Notes: generated by a model from the sequence alone, not told the origin. A stretch of DNA of 6,805 nt from Quadrisphaera sp. (GCA_029258695.1 JARIBR010000038.1:1-6805); one strand, 5' to 3'; counted from the first letter of the stretch, positions 1 through 5,547 are shown. A program made the numbers and translations.

Positions 1-35
1 GGCGCGGTGGTCGGCGCGGTCGCGGTGGTGGTCAT
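1..35 (-). CDS. bkdB: 2-oxoacid dehydrogenase E1 beta subunit, N-terminal fragment (window edge)
   Basis: Only the first 11 codons are inside the window, reading MTTTATAPTTA. The ATG (35-33) overlaps the TGA of bkdA (34-32) in an ATGA arrangement, and a purine-rich GAAGGAGAG stretch lies a few bases upstream inside the bkdA reading frame, so translation is probably coupled. The identity is inferred from position: in actinobacteria the gene right after E1 alpha of the branched-chain 2-oxoacid dehydrogenase is normally E1 beta, the partner in the alpha2-beta2 decarboxylase, and a short Thr/Ala-rich leader before the conserved domain is common. The visible residues do not diagnose the family. 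Confidence 0.6.
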   Translation of the reverse strand, partial: MTTTATAPTTA

Positions 36-1279
36 GGCTGCTCTCCTTCGGCGTCCCAGTCCTGCACCCAGGCCCGGTCGGCGTCGACCAGGGGGTGGGG
101 GTCGGCGTAGACGTGGTCGAACATCGACCCCAGCGCCGGGTCGGGCAGGGAGCGGACGCCCTCGCGCAGCGCCTCCCCGAGCTCGTCGGCCTCGCTGGCC
201 ACACCGGCGAGGAAGGCGTCGACCCCCTCCGCCTCGCCGCCCGCGACGCCTGCCGCGGCGTCGTGGGCCCGCAGGTGCGCCTCGCGGCGCACCAGCGGGT
301 CCAGGGGCGCCCATCGCGCGTCGTGCTCGTCCTCGCGGTAGCGGGTCGTGTCGTCGGACGTGGTGTGGGCGGAGACGCGGTAGGTCCACGCCTCGACGAA
401 GGAAGGCCCGCCGCCGCTGCGCGCGCGGTCCGCGGCGGCGCGCACGACGGCCTCGACGGCGATGACGTCGTTGCCGTCCACCCGTACCGCGGGCAGCCCG
501 AAACCGGCGGCCCGCTCGGTCAGGGGCGCGGCGAACTGCCGGCTGGTGGGCACGGAGATGGCCCACTGGTTGTTCTGGCACAGGAAGACCACCGGGGCGC
601 CGAACACCGCAGCCCATGACATGGCCTCGTTGACCTCTCCCTGGGCGGTGGCGCCGTCGCCCAGGCACGCGAGCACGGCGGTGTCCACGTCCGCCGCGCC
701 GGTGGCGACGGCGCGGTCGCGCTGGACGCCCATGGCGAAGCCGGTGGCGTGGAGGGTCTGCGCCCCGATGACGAGGGTGTAGCCGTGGGTGTTCGTCTCG
801 TCGGCGTCCCAGCCGCCGTGGGAGGTGCCGCGGTACAGGCGCAGCAGGTCCAGCGGGTCGACCCCGCGGCTCAGGGCCAGCGCGTGCTCGCGGTAGGTGG
901 GGAAGACGTGGTCCTGGGGGCGCAGCGCCCGCGCCGCGCCGACCTGCGCGGCCTCCTGGCCCCGGGAGGAGGCGTACAGCGCCAGCTCACCCTGACGCTG
1001 GAGGGACGTGGCCTCGACGTCGAGCCGCCGCGCCAGCGTCATCGCGCGGTAGCGCTCGCGCAGCGCCGCCGCGTCGAGGTGGTCCACCAGCGGGTCGTGC
1101 TCGGGGTCGGGCGTGCGCTCGCCCTCGGGCGTGAGGAGCTGGACCATCGCCGGCTCGCCGCCTGCCGGTACCACGGACGGACCCGCCGTGCGGTCGGTGC
1201 CGGCGGCGGTGCGGCTGGTGCCGGCGGCGCCCACGGTGCTGTCGGTGCTGACGGTGCTGACGGTCTCGGTCACGACCAC
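32..1279 (-). CDS. bkdA: Branched-chain 2-oxoacid dehydrogenase E1 component, alpha subunit
   Basis: This is the thiamine-diphosphate-dependent subunit that decarboxylates 2-oxo acids derived from Val, Leu and Ile and passes the acyl group to lipoyl-E2 in a cytoplasmic complex. The 415-residue product has the ThDP motif beginning GDG (207-209) and ending NN (236-237), the core QRQGELALYASSRGQEAAQVG region near 94-114, and a loop HTTSDDTTRYR (305-315). That loop resembles the HSTSDDSSAYR loop of branched-chain E1 alpha more than the pyruvate dehydrogenase form, so bkdA is preferred over pdhA. The start is a GTG preceded by GAGGGGG about 4 bases upstream. The first 44 residues are low-complexity Thr/Ser/Val/Ala, and homologues seem to begin near VQLLTPEG, so ATG at 1147 (residue 45) is a real alternative, though it has a poor ribosome site. 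The downstream gene overlaps by 4 bases, indicating an operon running off the left edge. Substrate preference is not proven by sequence. Confidence 0.9.
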   Translation of the reverse strand: MVVTETVSTVSTDSTVGAAGTSRTAAGTDRTAGPSVVPAGGEPAMVQLLTPEGERTPDPEHDPLVDHLDAAALRERYRAMTLARRLDVEATSLQRQGELALYASSRGQEAAQVGAARALRPQDHVFPTYREHALALSRGVDPLDLLRLYRGTSHGGWDADETNTHGYTLVIGAQTLHATGFAMGVQRDRAVATGAADVDTAVLACLGDGATAQGEVNEAMSWAAVFGAPVVFLCQNNQWAISVPTSRQFAAPLTERAAGFGLPAVRVDGNDVIAVEAVVRAAADRARSGGGPSFVEAWTYRVSAHTTSDDTTRYREDEHDARWAPLDPLVRREAHLRAHDAAAGVAGGEAEGVDAFLAGVASEADELGEALREGVRSLPDPALGSMFDHVYADPHPLVDADRAWVQDWDAEGEQP

Positions 1280-1300
1280 GGGCCCCCTCGAGGATCTACT

Positions 1301-1318
1301 GGTTACGCCACCGTAACC
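1301..1318. promoter_or_regulatory. Operator-like inverted repeat upstream of bkdA
   Basis: A perfect dyad has 7-base arms GGTTACG and CGTAACC separated by CCAC. Its near edge lies 21 bases before the bkdA GTG. A TACGGT hexamer on the minus strand (1315-1310) lies inside the dyad and fits the actinobacterial TANNNT -10 pattern; it would give a start of transcription near 1303 and a leader of about 24 bases holding the ribosome site. A second, weaker dyad (ACGG/CCGT around a 2-base centre, 1320-1329) sits just upstream with its own TACGGT (1330-1325). Size and symmetry suit a dimeric repressor such as a TetR-family protein, but no regulator gene is present in the window. No convincing -35 hexamer is seen. 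Confidence 0.5.
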
Positions 1319-1337
1319 GACGGCACCGTAGGTTCCT

Positions 1338-1355
1338 CTCGCCGTCGAGGGCGAG
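1338..1355 (-). terminator. Possible weak hairpin after the DUF5134 gene
   Basis: On the minus strand CTCGCC pairs with GGCGAG around a 6-base loop, about 30 bases beyond the stop of the DUF5134 gene. There is no following U-tract, and the stem is short, so in this GC-rich sequence it could be chance. If it does not terminate, the DUF5134 gene may read through into bkdA, which lies 106 bases downstream on the same strand. Confidence 0.2.
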
Positions 1356-1385
1356 GTGACCGCTGAGCCGTCCCCCGCACGCCGC

Positions 1386-2219
1386 TCACCTGGCGTCCGC
1401 GCTCGCCGCGGACGCGCTCGCGCTCATGCTGGTCATGCCGGTCATGTCCGTCATGCCCGGTCCCGTCGGCCCGTGCGTCGGCCCGAGAGCCATCGTCAGG
1501 AGCATGAACGCCATCGACGCGCTCATGAGGGTCAGCGTCACCCGCAGCGACCTGCCGTGCCAGGCAGAGCCCCGGGTCCCCCTCGCCCCGGCGGCGAGCG
1601 GCTCCTGCTCGCCGTGGAAGCCCGCCGGGACGGCCGGCGCGGCTCCCCCGCGGGCGCCGCTCGCTCCGGCGTCGCTGCGCGCGGGCACGGCCTCCTCGCC
1701 GCCGACCACCGGGAGCTCGAGGTGGAGGTCGTGCTCGGACGCGCGCACGAGCCACCCGCTCGCCCAGCCCAGCGCCTCGACGGCGAACCACGCGCCGATG
1801 ACCGCGTCGACGGCGGCCGGGCCCGTGCTCATCGACCCGGCGGCCATCGGTCCCGCCGCCTCGCCGACGGGCGCCATGGTGACGAACATCCACACCATCG
1901 CCGCCATGTCGAGCGCGAGCAGCGGCCACACCAGGGTCCAGCGGCCGCGGCGGGACCGGTCCACGACGCTCCACGCGGCGACCGCCAGGGCCCCGGCGGT
2001 GAACACCGCGATGCCGAGCACCCCGGACGGCGGCCGGAGCAGCGCCCCGCCGGGCCAGAACATCGCGATCATCCCCAGCGCCGTCAGCACGTGGCCGAGG
2101 TGCCAGACGCGCGTGACGTCCGGGAGCCGCACGAGGTGGCGCAGGTGCACCACCGTCACCACCGTCAGTGCCAGCACCCACGTCCACCCGAGCCACGGCG
2201 GCACCCAGCTGCTGCTCAT
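1386..2219 (-). CDS. DUF5134-type membrane protein with Met-rich C-terminal tail
   Basis: The 277-residue product shows six hydrophobic segments at about 11-29, 40-58, 66-86, 95-115, 136-158 and 225-245. The pattern WHLGHVLTALGMIAMFWPGG (39-58) and LDMAAMVWMFVTMAP (103-117), with a final SMAFMLLTMALGP (235-247), resembles what I know of the actinobacterial DUF5134 family, whose function is not established. Arg-rich loops after spans 1, 3 and 5 suggest that these loops are cytoplasmic, which puts the Met-bearing loop 115-131 and the C-terminal tail outside. The tail carries Met at 256, 259, 262 and 265 (MTDMTGMTSM) after a His at 249, which could bind copper or another soft metal. A long Gly/Ala-rich loop (about 160-224) separates spans 5 and 6. 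The ATG at 2219 is chosen because GGTGGAGG lies 5 bases upstream; a longer in-frame extension runs antisense into the acetyltransferase gene. No metal-handling gene is adjacent, so the metal role is inference. Confidence 0.8.
   Translation of the reverse strand: MSSSWVPPWLGWTWVLALTVVTVVHLRHLVRLPDVTRVWHLGHVLTALGMIAMFWPGGALLRPPSGVLGIAVFTAGALAVAAWSVVDRSRRGRWTLVWPLLALDMAAMVWMFVTMAPVGEAAGPMAAGSMSTGPAAVDAVIGAWFAVEALGWASGWLVRASEHDLHLELPVVGGEEAVPARSDAGASGARGGAAPAVPAGFHGEQEPLAAGARGTRGSAWHGRSLRVTLTLMSASMAFMLLTMALGPTHGPTGPGMTDMTGMTSMSASASAASADAR
1424..1456 (-). repeat. 9-bp tandem repeat coding the Met-xx-Met tail
   Basis: The triplet CAT recurs at 1425, 1434, 1443 and 1452, exactly 9 bases apart, within near-identical GGTCATGCC-like units. 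On the coding (minus) strand each unit encodes Met plus two small residues, giving MTDMTGMTSM. The unit length is a multiple of three, so expansion or contraction would add or remove one Met triplet repeat without shifting frame. Confidence 0.7.
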
Positions 2220-2271
2220 CGCGTCCTCCACCCTCGACGACCCCTCGCGCTGACGGGACGAGCGCGGGCTC

Positions 2272-2281
2272 ACGGTAGCGT
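2272..2281. promoter_or_regulatory. Candidate overlapping divergent -10 elements
   Basis: The ten bases ACGGTAGCGT hold two TANNNT-type -10 hexamers that share the central TA: TAGCGT on the plus strand (2276-2281) and TACCGT on the minus strand (2277-2272). The plus element ends 8 bases before the GTG of the acetyltransferase gene, which has no Shine-Dalgarno sequence, fitting leaderless or nearly leaderless transcription. The minus element would give a leader of about 45 bases for the DUF5134 gene, which does have a ribosome site. No good -35 partner is seen in either direction. TANNNT is a loose pattern, so this rests mainly on position. Confidence 0.35.
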
Positions 2282-2289
2282 CGAGAACC

Positions 2290-3276
2290 GTGCCGAACCA
2301 GGGCCAGGCGCCCGACCGCCCGAGCGGACCAGCGCCCGCGCCGACCCTCGACGCCGGGGACGGCTCGGACGAGCCCTCCGGTGCTGCGCCTCCGCTCGAC
2401 CCCTCGCTGGTCGCGACCCTCGCCGCGGACCGCGCGTCCCTCACCCTCCCCCGCGAGCTCCCGCAGCGCGCCGAGCAGGTGATCCACGCCTCGCTCGCCC
2501 TGCTCTTCCCGCACTACGGCGGCAGGGATCCCCGCGCGAGCGAGCGCGAGGTCTCCGACGACGCGGCCGCGCTGCACGCCCTCCTGGTGCGCACGCTGAC
2601 CGGGACCGTCGACGACGCCGCGGCCAGGGACCTCGCCGACGCGCAGCTGGCGGCCCTGCCGGCGGTGCGCGCGGCCCTGATGCTCGACGCCGCGGCCACC
2701 GCCGAGGGCGACCCCGCCGCCTCCGGGGTGGACGAGGTGATCCTGTGCTACCCCGGCTTCTTCGCCACCGCGGTGCACCGCCTCGCGCACCAGCTGCACG
2801 TGCGGGGAGCGCCGCTCGTGGCCCGGCTGCTCGGCGAGCTGGCGCACCGCGCCACCGGTATCGACGTCCACCCCGGGGCGCACGTCGGCCGGTCCTTCGC
2901 TATCGACCACGGCACCGGCGTCGTCGTCGGCTCGACAGCCGTGATCGGCGACCGGGTGCGCCTGTACCAGAGCGTCACGCTCGGGGCCACGCGCGTGGCC
3001 AAGCACCTCGCGACGAGCAAGCGCCACCCCACGCTCGGTGACGACGTCGTCGTCTACGCCGGGGCCACCATCCTCGGCGGCGGCACCGTCATCGGCGCGG
3101 GCAGCCGCATCGGCGGTAACGTGTGGCTCACGCGCAGCGTCCCGCCCGGGTCGCTGGTCTCGACCAGCGCCGGGATCGACCGGCTGCGCCCGCGCTCGGG
3201 TGACGATCTCGGTGACGAGGTGCTCCCCGTGGGTGACGGGGATGACGGGGAGCCCGCTCTGGAGTTCCACATCTGA
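2290..3276 (+). CDS. cysE: Serine O-acetyltransferase (EpsC/CysE type)
   Basis: It transfers acetyl from acetyl-CoA to L-serine to make O-acetylserine, the committed step of cysteine synthesis in the cytoplasm. The 328-residue product has a helical N-terminal half (about 40-150) and a left-handed beta-helix hexapeptide domain (about 187-290), including [10 protein letters not shown] (191-200), [12 protein letters not shown] (203-214), [10 protein letters not shown] (225-234) and [13 protein letters not shown] (275-287). By alignment with E. coli CysE, Asp192 and His207 match the catalytic pair (Asp143/His158), with the same 15-residue spacing. The first 38 residues are Pro/Ala/Gly-rich and probably disordered. 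The C-terminus is an acidic linker ending EFHI; the terminal isoleucine matches the tail that docks into cysteine synthase. The GTG start lacks a Shine-Dalgarno sequence but lies just after a TANNNT element, and no ATG precedes the conserved domain. Cysteine synthase follows 44 bases downstream, so the two form an operon. The database name epsC would be equally suitable. Confidence 0.95.
   Translation: MPNQGQAPDRPSGPAPAPTLDAGDGSDEPSGAAPPLDPSLVATLAADRASLTLPRELPQRAEQVIHASLALLFPHYGGRDPRASEREVSDDAAALHALLVRTLTGTVDDAAARDLADAQLAALPAVRAALMLDAAATAEGDPAASGVDEVILCYPGFFATAVHRLAHQLHVRGAPLVARLLGELAHRATGIDVHPGAHVGRSFAIDHGTGVVVGSTAVIGDRVRLYQSVTLGATRVAKHLATSKRHPTLGDDVVVYAGATILGGGTVIGAGSRIGGNVWLTRSVPPGSLVSTSAGIDRLRPRSGDDLGDEVLPVGDGDDGEPALEFHI
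3222..3253 (+). other. Stem-loop at the 3' end of cysE
   Basis: GCTCCCCGT (3222-3230) is the perfect reverse complement of ACGGGGAGC (3245-3253), with a 14-base loop. It lies in the last codons of cysE, over the acidic linker, 67 bases before the cysK start. It has no U-tract, so it is more likely an RNA stability or processing structure between the two genes than a full terminator. It could also be a by-product of the repetitive GGTGACG coding sequence here. Confidence 0.35.
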
Positions 3277-3320
3277 GAGCGTTCCGCAGCCGCGGCGCGC
3301 CGACCCCTCGCGGAGGACCC

Positions 3321-4238
3321 ATGAAGGCGACCAGCATCCTCGACACCATCGGCGGGACGCCCCACGTGCGGCTCTCACGCCTGTTCGGCGACCGCGTCGA
3401 GGTGTGGATGAAGCTCGAGCGCGCCAACCCCGGAGGGTCGATCAAGGACCGCGTGGCGCTGGCGATGATCACCGACGCCGAGGAGCGCGGCGACCTCTCG
3501 TCCGGCGGGACGATCGTGGAGCCCACCTCCGGCAACACCGGGATCGGGCTCGCGATGGTCGCGGCGGTCAAGGGCTACGACCTGCTGCTGGTGATGCCCG
3601 AGTCGATGACGGTGGAGCGCCGCCGGGTGCTGGCCGCCTACGGAGCACGGTTCGAGCTGACGGCGAAGGCCGACGGGATGAAGGGCGCCATCGCGCGGGC
3701 GGGCGAGATCGTCGCCGCGACGCCGGGGGCCTGGATGCCGAGCCAGTTCGACAACCCGGTCAACGTCGACGTCCACCGCCGCACCTCCGCGGAGGAGATC
3801 GCCGCGGACTTCCCCGAGGGGATCGACGCCCTCATCACCGGCGTGGGCACCGGCGGGCACATCACCGGGGTCTCCGAGGTGCTCAAGGAGCGCTTCCCCG
3901 CCCTGAGGACGTACGCCGTGGAGCCCGCCAAGTCCCCCGTCATCGGCGGCGGGGAGCCGGCGCCGCACCGGCTGCAGGGGATCGGGGCGGGGTTCGTGCC
4001 CGCCAACCTGCACACCGCGACCCTGGACGGCACCATCTCCGTCTCGGAGGAGGACGCCTACGCCATGACGGTGGAGGCGGCGCGCACCGAGGGGATCTTC
4101 GTGGGGCCCTCGTCGGGGGCCTCGCTGGCCGCCGTCGCCCAGAAGCTCCCCGACCTGCCCGACGGGGCCCGGGTGCTCACCTACTGCTACGACACGGGGG
4201 AGCGCTACCTCTCCGTGGAGGGCCTCTTCGAGGCCTGA
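3321..4238 (+). CDS. cysK: Cysteine synthase (O-acetylserine sulfhydrylase)
   Basis: This PLP enzyme joins O-acetylserine with sulfide to form L-cysteine and acetate in the cytoplasm. The 305-residue length is normal for CysK. The Schiff-base lysine is Lys42 in PGGSIKDR (38-44). The substrate loop PTSGNTG (68-74), the phosphate-binding glycine loop GVGTGGH (174-180), the [10 protein letters not shown] segment (216-225) and the PSSGA motif (263-267) are all intact. The ATG is preceded by GGAGG four bases upstream, which fixes the start. It follows the serine acetyltransferase gene by 44 bases and uses that enzyme's product directly. The sequence fits CysK rather than the longer cystathionine beta-synthase, since there is no C-terminal CBS domain. 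Nothing marks it as the sulfocysteine synthase CysM. Confidence 0.97.
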   Translation: MKATSILDTIGGTPHVRLSRLFGDRVEVWMKLERANPGGSIKDRVALAMITDAEERGDLSSGGTIVEPTSGNTGIGLAMVAAVKGYDLLLVMPESMTVERRRVLAAYGARFELTAKADGMKGAIARAGEIVAATPGAWMPSQFDNPVNVDVHRRTSAEEIAADFPEGIDALITGVGTGGHITGVSEVLKERFPALRTYAVEPAKSPVIGGGEPAPHRLQGIGAGFVPANLHTATLDGTISVSEEDAYAMTVEAARTEGIFVGPSSGASLAAVAQKLPDLPDGARVLTYCYDTGERYLSVEGLFEA

Positions 4239-4300
4239 GCCCTCGTCGCTCCCCAGCCCCCGGACCTCTCCACCCCGCGCCTCCCCACCTCGCCCACCAC
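4239..4300 (+). terminator. C-rich, G-poor tract after cysK, possible Rho loading site
   Basis: Of the 62 bases following the cysK stop, 40 are C and 9 are G on the plus (transcript) strand, and no hairpin is evident. Unstructured C-rich, G-poor RNA past a stop codon is the classic setting for Rho loading. A similar bias in the opposite sense follows the convergent gene. Rut sites have no strict consensus, so composition is the only evidence. Confidence 0.35.
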
Positions 4301-4383
4301 AATTCGCGCGCAAAATGCTGCGACCCGGGCGCCAGGACCCGCAATTCGCGCGCAAAATGCTGCGGATCGGGCGTCGGGACCCG
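4300..4383. repeat. Two tandem 42-bp direct repeats with central dyads
   Basis: Two units (4300-4341 and 4342-4383) match at 37 of 42 positions, and the first 23 bases are identical, starting CAATTCGCGCGCAAAATGC. Each unit opens with an imperfect dyad centred at 4308/4309 and 4350/4351. The AATT and AAAAT patches stand out sharply from the GC-rich surroundings. A third, diverged unit follows at 4384 with the same centre spacing, but there its dyad is perfect. The array lies between convergent genes and is probably non-coding. It may be part of a dispersed intergenic repeat family, which a single window cannot show. Confidence 0.85.
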
Positions 4384-4405
4384 CATCGTGCGCGCACGAT
4401 GCGGG
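4380..4405. terminator. 26-bp perfect palindrome, likely bidirectional terminator
   Basis: The 26 bases are a perfect palindrome centred at 4392/4393. As RNA from either strand it would fold into an 11-base-pair stem (CCCGCATCGTG on the 5' side) with a CGCG loop. It lies 38 bases past the aminotransferase stop and about 140 bases past the cysK stop. No U-tract follows on either strand, so it would be an I-shaped terminator of the kind proposed for actinobacteria. The same dyad could instead be a protein-binding site, since it is in register with the two repeats to its left. Confidence 0.5.
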
Positions 4406-4443
4406 GGGAGGTGGGGTCGAGGAGCGGCGCGGGGCGGGGCCGG
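4406..4443 (-). terminator. C-rich tract after the aminotransferase gene
   Basis: On the minus (transcript) strand 26 of these 38 bases are C and 7 are G, lying between the aminotransferase stop and the palindrome. It mirrors the C-rich tract after cysK and could help Rho-dependent or hairpin-assisted termination of this convergent transcript. Confidence 0.25.
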
Positions 4444-5535
4444 TCAGGGGGCCCAGGTGGCGGCGAGCCCCAGGAAGCGGTCGTTGGCCTCGACCTCGCC
4501 GATGCTCACCCGCACGCCCTCACCCGCGAAGGGCCGCACGGACAGCCCGACGCCGGCCGCGGCCTCCACGAACGCCGCGGTCCGCTCCGCCAGCGGGAGC
4601 CACACGAAGTTGGCCTGGGCCTCGGGCAGGTCCCAGCCCTGCTCGGCGAGGGCCGCGGCGACGCGGTCGCGCTCGACGACCAGGGCGTCGACCCGCTCCA
4701 GGAGCTGCTCGCGCGCGGCGAGCGAGGCCGTGGCTGCCAGCTGCGCGATGCTCGAGACGCCGAACGGCACCGAGGCGGTGCGCACCACGCGGGCCACCTC
4801 GGGGTGGGCGAGCGCGAGACCGACGCGGAGCCCGGCGAGCCCGTAGGCCTTGGAGAACGTGCGGAGCACCACGACGTTGCCGCGCTCGCGCCACGCCGCC
4901 AGGCCGTCCGCCGCGGACGGGTCGCGGACGAACTCCACGTAGGCCTCGTCGACGACGACGAGGACGTCGGACGGCACGGCGTCCAGCAGGCGGTCGAGCT
5001 CGGCGGCGCTCACCACCGGTCCCGTCGGGTTGTTCGGCGTGCACACCAGCACCACGCGGGTCCGCTCGGTGACCGCCGCGATCATGGCGTCGACGTCGTG
5101 GCGCCCGTCCGGGAGCAGCGGCACGGGCACGGGGACGCCCCCGGCGACGGTCACCGTGATCGGGTAGGCCTCGAAGGAGCGCCAGGCGTGAACCACCTCG
5201 TCACCCGCCTCGCAGGCCGCCGACACCACGTGCCCGAGGACCGCGACGGAGCCCGTGCCCAGCACCAGGCACTCGGGCGGCACGTCCAGCGCGGTGGCGA
5301 GTGCCGCCACGAGGTCGGTCGCGGCCGCGTCCGGGTAGCGGTTGAGGCCGGCGGCCGCGTCGGCGACCACCTCGAGCACCCCCGGCAGGGGCGGGTAGGG
5401 GTTCTCGTTGGAGGAGAGCTTGTAGGGCGTGACGCCCGCGGGGACGGGAGCCCTCGCGCCGGGGACATAGCCTGGCAGGTCGGTCAGCGCCGCCCGCATG
5501 CGTGGATGGGGACCGGTGGCGGGAGGGGCGCTCAT
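4444..5535 (-). CDS. pat: Aromatic amino acid / histidinol-phosphate-type aminotransferase
   Basis: This fold-type I PLP aminotransferase exchanges amino groups between phenylalanine, tyrosine or related acids and 2-oxoglutarate. The 363-residue sequence closely follows the mycobacterial Pat (HisC2) pattern as I remember it: YVPG (23-26), KLSSNENPYPPLP (39-51), LNRYPD (64-69), WRSFEAYP (118-125), CTPNNPTG (165-172), DEAYVEF (196-202), RTFSKAYGLAGLR (225-237), and ANFVWLPL (308-315). Lys229 is the Schiff-base lysine. It lacks his-operon neighbours, so Pat is more likely than the biosynthetic HisC, though histidinol phosphate may also be accepted. The ATG at 5535 has no Shine-Dalgarno sequence, but a TAGCCT hexamer ends 6 bases before it, suggesting a leaderless message. 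An internal ATG at 5499 lacks a ribosome site. It converges on cysK and sits 75 bases downstream of the desaturase, with its own apparent promoter. It could feed 2-oxo acids to the nearby dehydrogenase, but that is inference. Confidence 0.9.
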   Translation of the reverse strand: MSAPPATGPHPRMRAALTDLPGYVPGARAPVPAGVTPYKLSSNENPYPPLPGVLEVVADAAAGLNRYPDAAATDLVAALATALDVPPECLVLGTGSVAVLGHVVSAACEAGDEVVHAWRSFEAYPITVTVAGGVPVPVPLLPDGRHDVDAMIAAVTERTRVVLVCTPNNPTGPVVSAAELDRLLDAVPSDVLVVVDEAYVEFVRDPSAADGLAAWRERGNVVVLRTFSKAYGLAGLRVGLALAHPEVARVVRTASVPFGVSSIAQLAATASLAAREQLLERVDALVVERDRVAAALAEQGWDLPEAQANFVWLPLAERTAAFVEAAAGVGLSVRPFAGEGVRVSIGEVEANDRFLGLAATWAP

Positions 5536-5547
5536 GGGCTCAGGCTA
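5536..5547 (-). promoter_or_regulatory. Candidate leaderless promoter (-10 element) of pat
   Basis: On the minus strand TAGCCT (5547-5542) is followed by six bases, GAGCCC, and then the ATG. With the usual actinobacterial spacing, the last T of a TANNNT -10 box is at -7, which places the A of the ATG at +1. No Shine-Dalgarno sequence is present, which agrees with leaderless translation. No recognisable -35 box is found 16-19 bases further upstream. Confidence 0.5.

Noticed and set aside
2220..2289. A riboswitch or T-box leader before cysE
   Set aside because: The gap is only 70 bases and the likely transcription start is at or very near the GTG, leaving no room for a leader structure.
2220..2444. 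A 75-codon N-terminal extension of the DUF5134 protein
   Set aside because: It has no family resemblance, overlaps the start of cysE on the other strand, and the ATG at 2219 has a good GGTGGAGG ribosome site and begins right before the first membrane span.
1303..3378. A long open frame of 691 codons on the minus strand covering the DUF5134 gene and antisense to cysE
   Set aside because: It is Arg/Gly/Ala-rich with no recognisable domain and overlaps two well-supported genes in other frames; such frames are expected in very GC-rich DNA.
4177..4397. Short peptides with 14-residue repeats read through the 42-bp units
   Set aside because: The unit is 42 bp, so every frame stays in phase and repeats automatically; no ribosome site or conserved start is present, so the repeats are treated as non-coding DNA.
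4300..4405. A CRISPR array
   Set aside because: There are only two close repeats plus a diverged third, the stretches between dyads are themselves similar rather than unique spacers, and no cas gene is nearby.
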